This document shows, in pieces, positions 18,217 to 18,499 of a DNA stretch of 18,499 nt; the stretch's first letter is position 1, and each line of letters opens with the position of its first letter. The notes below the pieces were generated by a model. The model ran no database searches and had not been told where the DNA came from. It was given only the letters and a program-made list of their open reading frames with translations. The translations under genes and the position numbers were made by a program. This DNA comes from Pleurotus djamor (taxonomy: Eukaryota > Basidiomycota > Agaricomycetes > Agaricales > Pleurotaceae), in contig JAPEVF010000884.1 of NCBI GenBank assembly GCA_029747585.1, positions 1 to 18,499 on the forward strand. Direction: 5' to 3'.

Positions 18217-18499
18217 ACCCTTTGATACCTACTTTTGTATACTCTGTCTGGACAGTAATTCGTTCTGCTCAACCTCTACACTGTTACATGGATAATTTTA
18301 CTACGCTATTGTTATCTGCTCCATAAATACACGAGTCTCCAGCCCAGAGTCTGGAGCAACGACGAGTGGGTTTGCTGTGAAACTGTGCATTTGCCTGTTT
18401 TGGTAGTCCTAAAGTCAGGCCCAACGGCCGCGGGGCTGCTCATATTAACTTTGACTTCAATTTCGTTCCGTTCTCCAATGGTCTCCACGTCCCCCCCCG
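18217..18499. other. 3' flank of the cysteine-rich membrane protein gene
   Basis: No gene is seen. ATAAATA at 18323 could act in 3' end formation. The window ends in a C8 run. Confidence 0.4.

Noticed and set aside
18337..18356. CTCCAG/CTGGAG hairpin as a terminator
   Set aside because: Only a 6-base stem, and hairpin terminators are not expected for RNA polymerase II genes.

Overview
The window looks like nuclear DNA of a filamentous basidiomycete, most likely an agaric. Nearly all genes are cut by many short introns of about 47-77 nt with GT...AG ends. The gene families fit: HET-domain proteins, lineage-specific F-box proteins, a fungal cupin, listerin (LTN1/RKR1), a cysteine-rich single-pass membrane protein and a Ty3/gypsy fragment. 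Scattered ambiguous bases (a cluster at 590-671, single ones at 3196, 14628 and 17916) show it is draft-quality sequence. I did not try to name a species.

Layout, left to right. (1) 1-589: the end of a proline-rich protein gene, running into the ambiguous cluster. (2) 674-3536: two tandem HET-domain paralogues joined head to tail. The first lacks its stop and the second lacks the first half of its HET domain. (3) 4205-5826: an aspartate-kinase-like gene of 7 exons and 421 codons. Both ACT domains are well conserved, but the kinase domain is shrunken and has lost its signature motifs. (4) 6264-7822 (minus) and 8049-9772 (plus): two divergent F-box-type genes sharing a 226-bp promoter region. 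(5) 9952-10911 (minus): a complete 7-exon cupin gene. (6) 11170-14476 (minus): the C-terminal ~898 residues of listerin in 12 exons, including an intact RWD and RING module. (7) about 14477-16936 (minus): an internal Ty3/gypsy fragment (gag end, protease, reverse transcriptase, RNase H) without LTRs or integrase. (8) about 16937-18216 (plus): a cysteine-rich type I membrane protein lacking its first exon(s).

Two themes stand out. First, the aspartate-kinase relative appears to be a spliceable pseudoenzyme that keeps its amino-acid-sensing ACT pair, which suggests a regulatory subunit. Second, several joins are abrupt and remove gene ends: the ambiguous cluster, the HET/HET join, and both edges of the gypsy piece. 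The gypsy piece sits between two divergent genes that have both lost their 5' ends, and it reads in frame into listerin. These could be real rearrangements or assembly chimeras; the sequence alone cannot decide. Where intact, the gypsy piece keeps a textbook -1 frameshift heptamer at its gag/pol overlap.

The genes do not form an obvious pathway; this looks like ordinary fungal gene-dense DNA with an accessory HET/F-box component.
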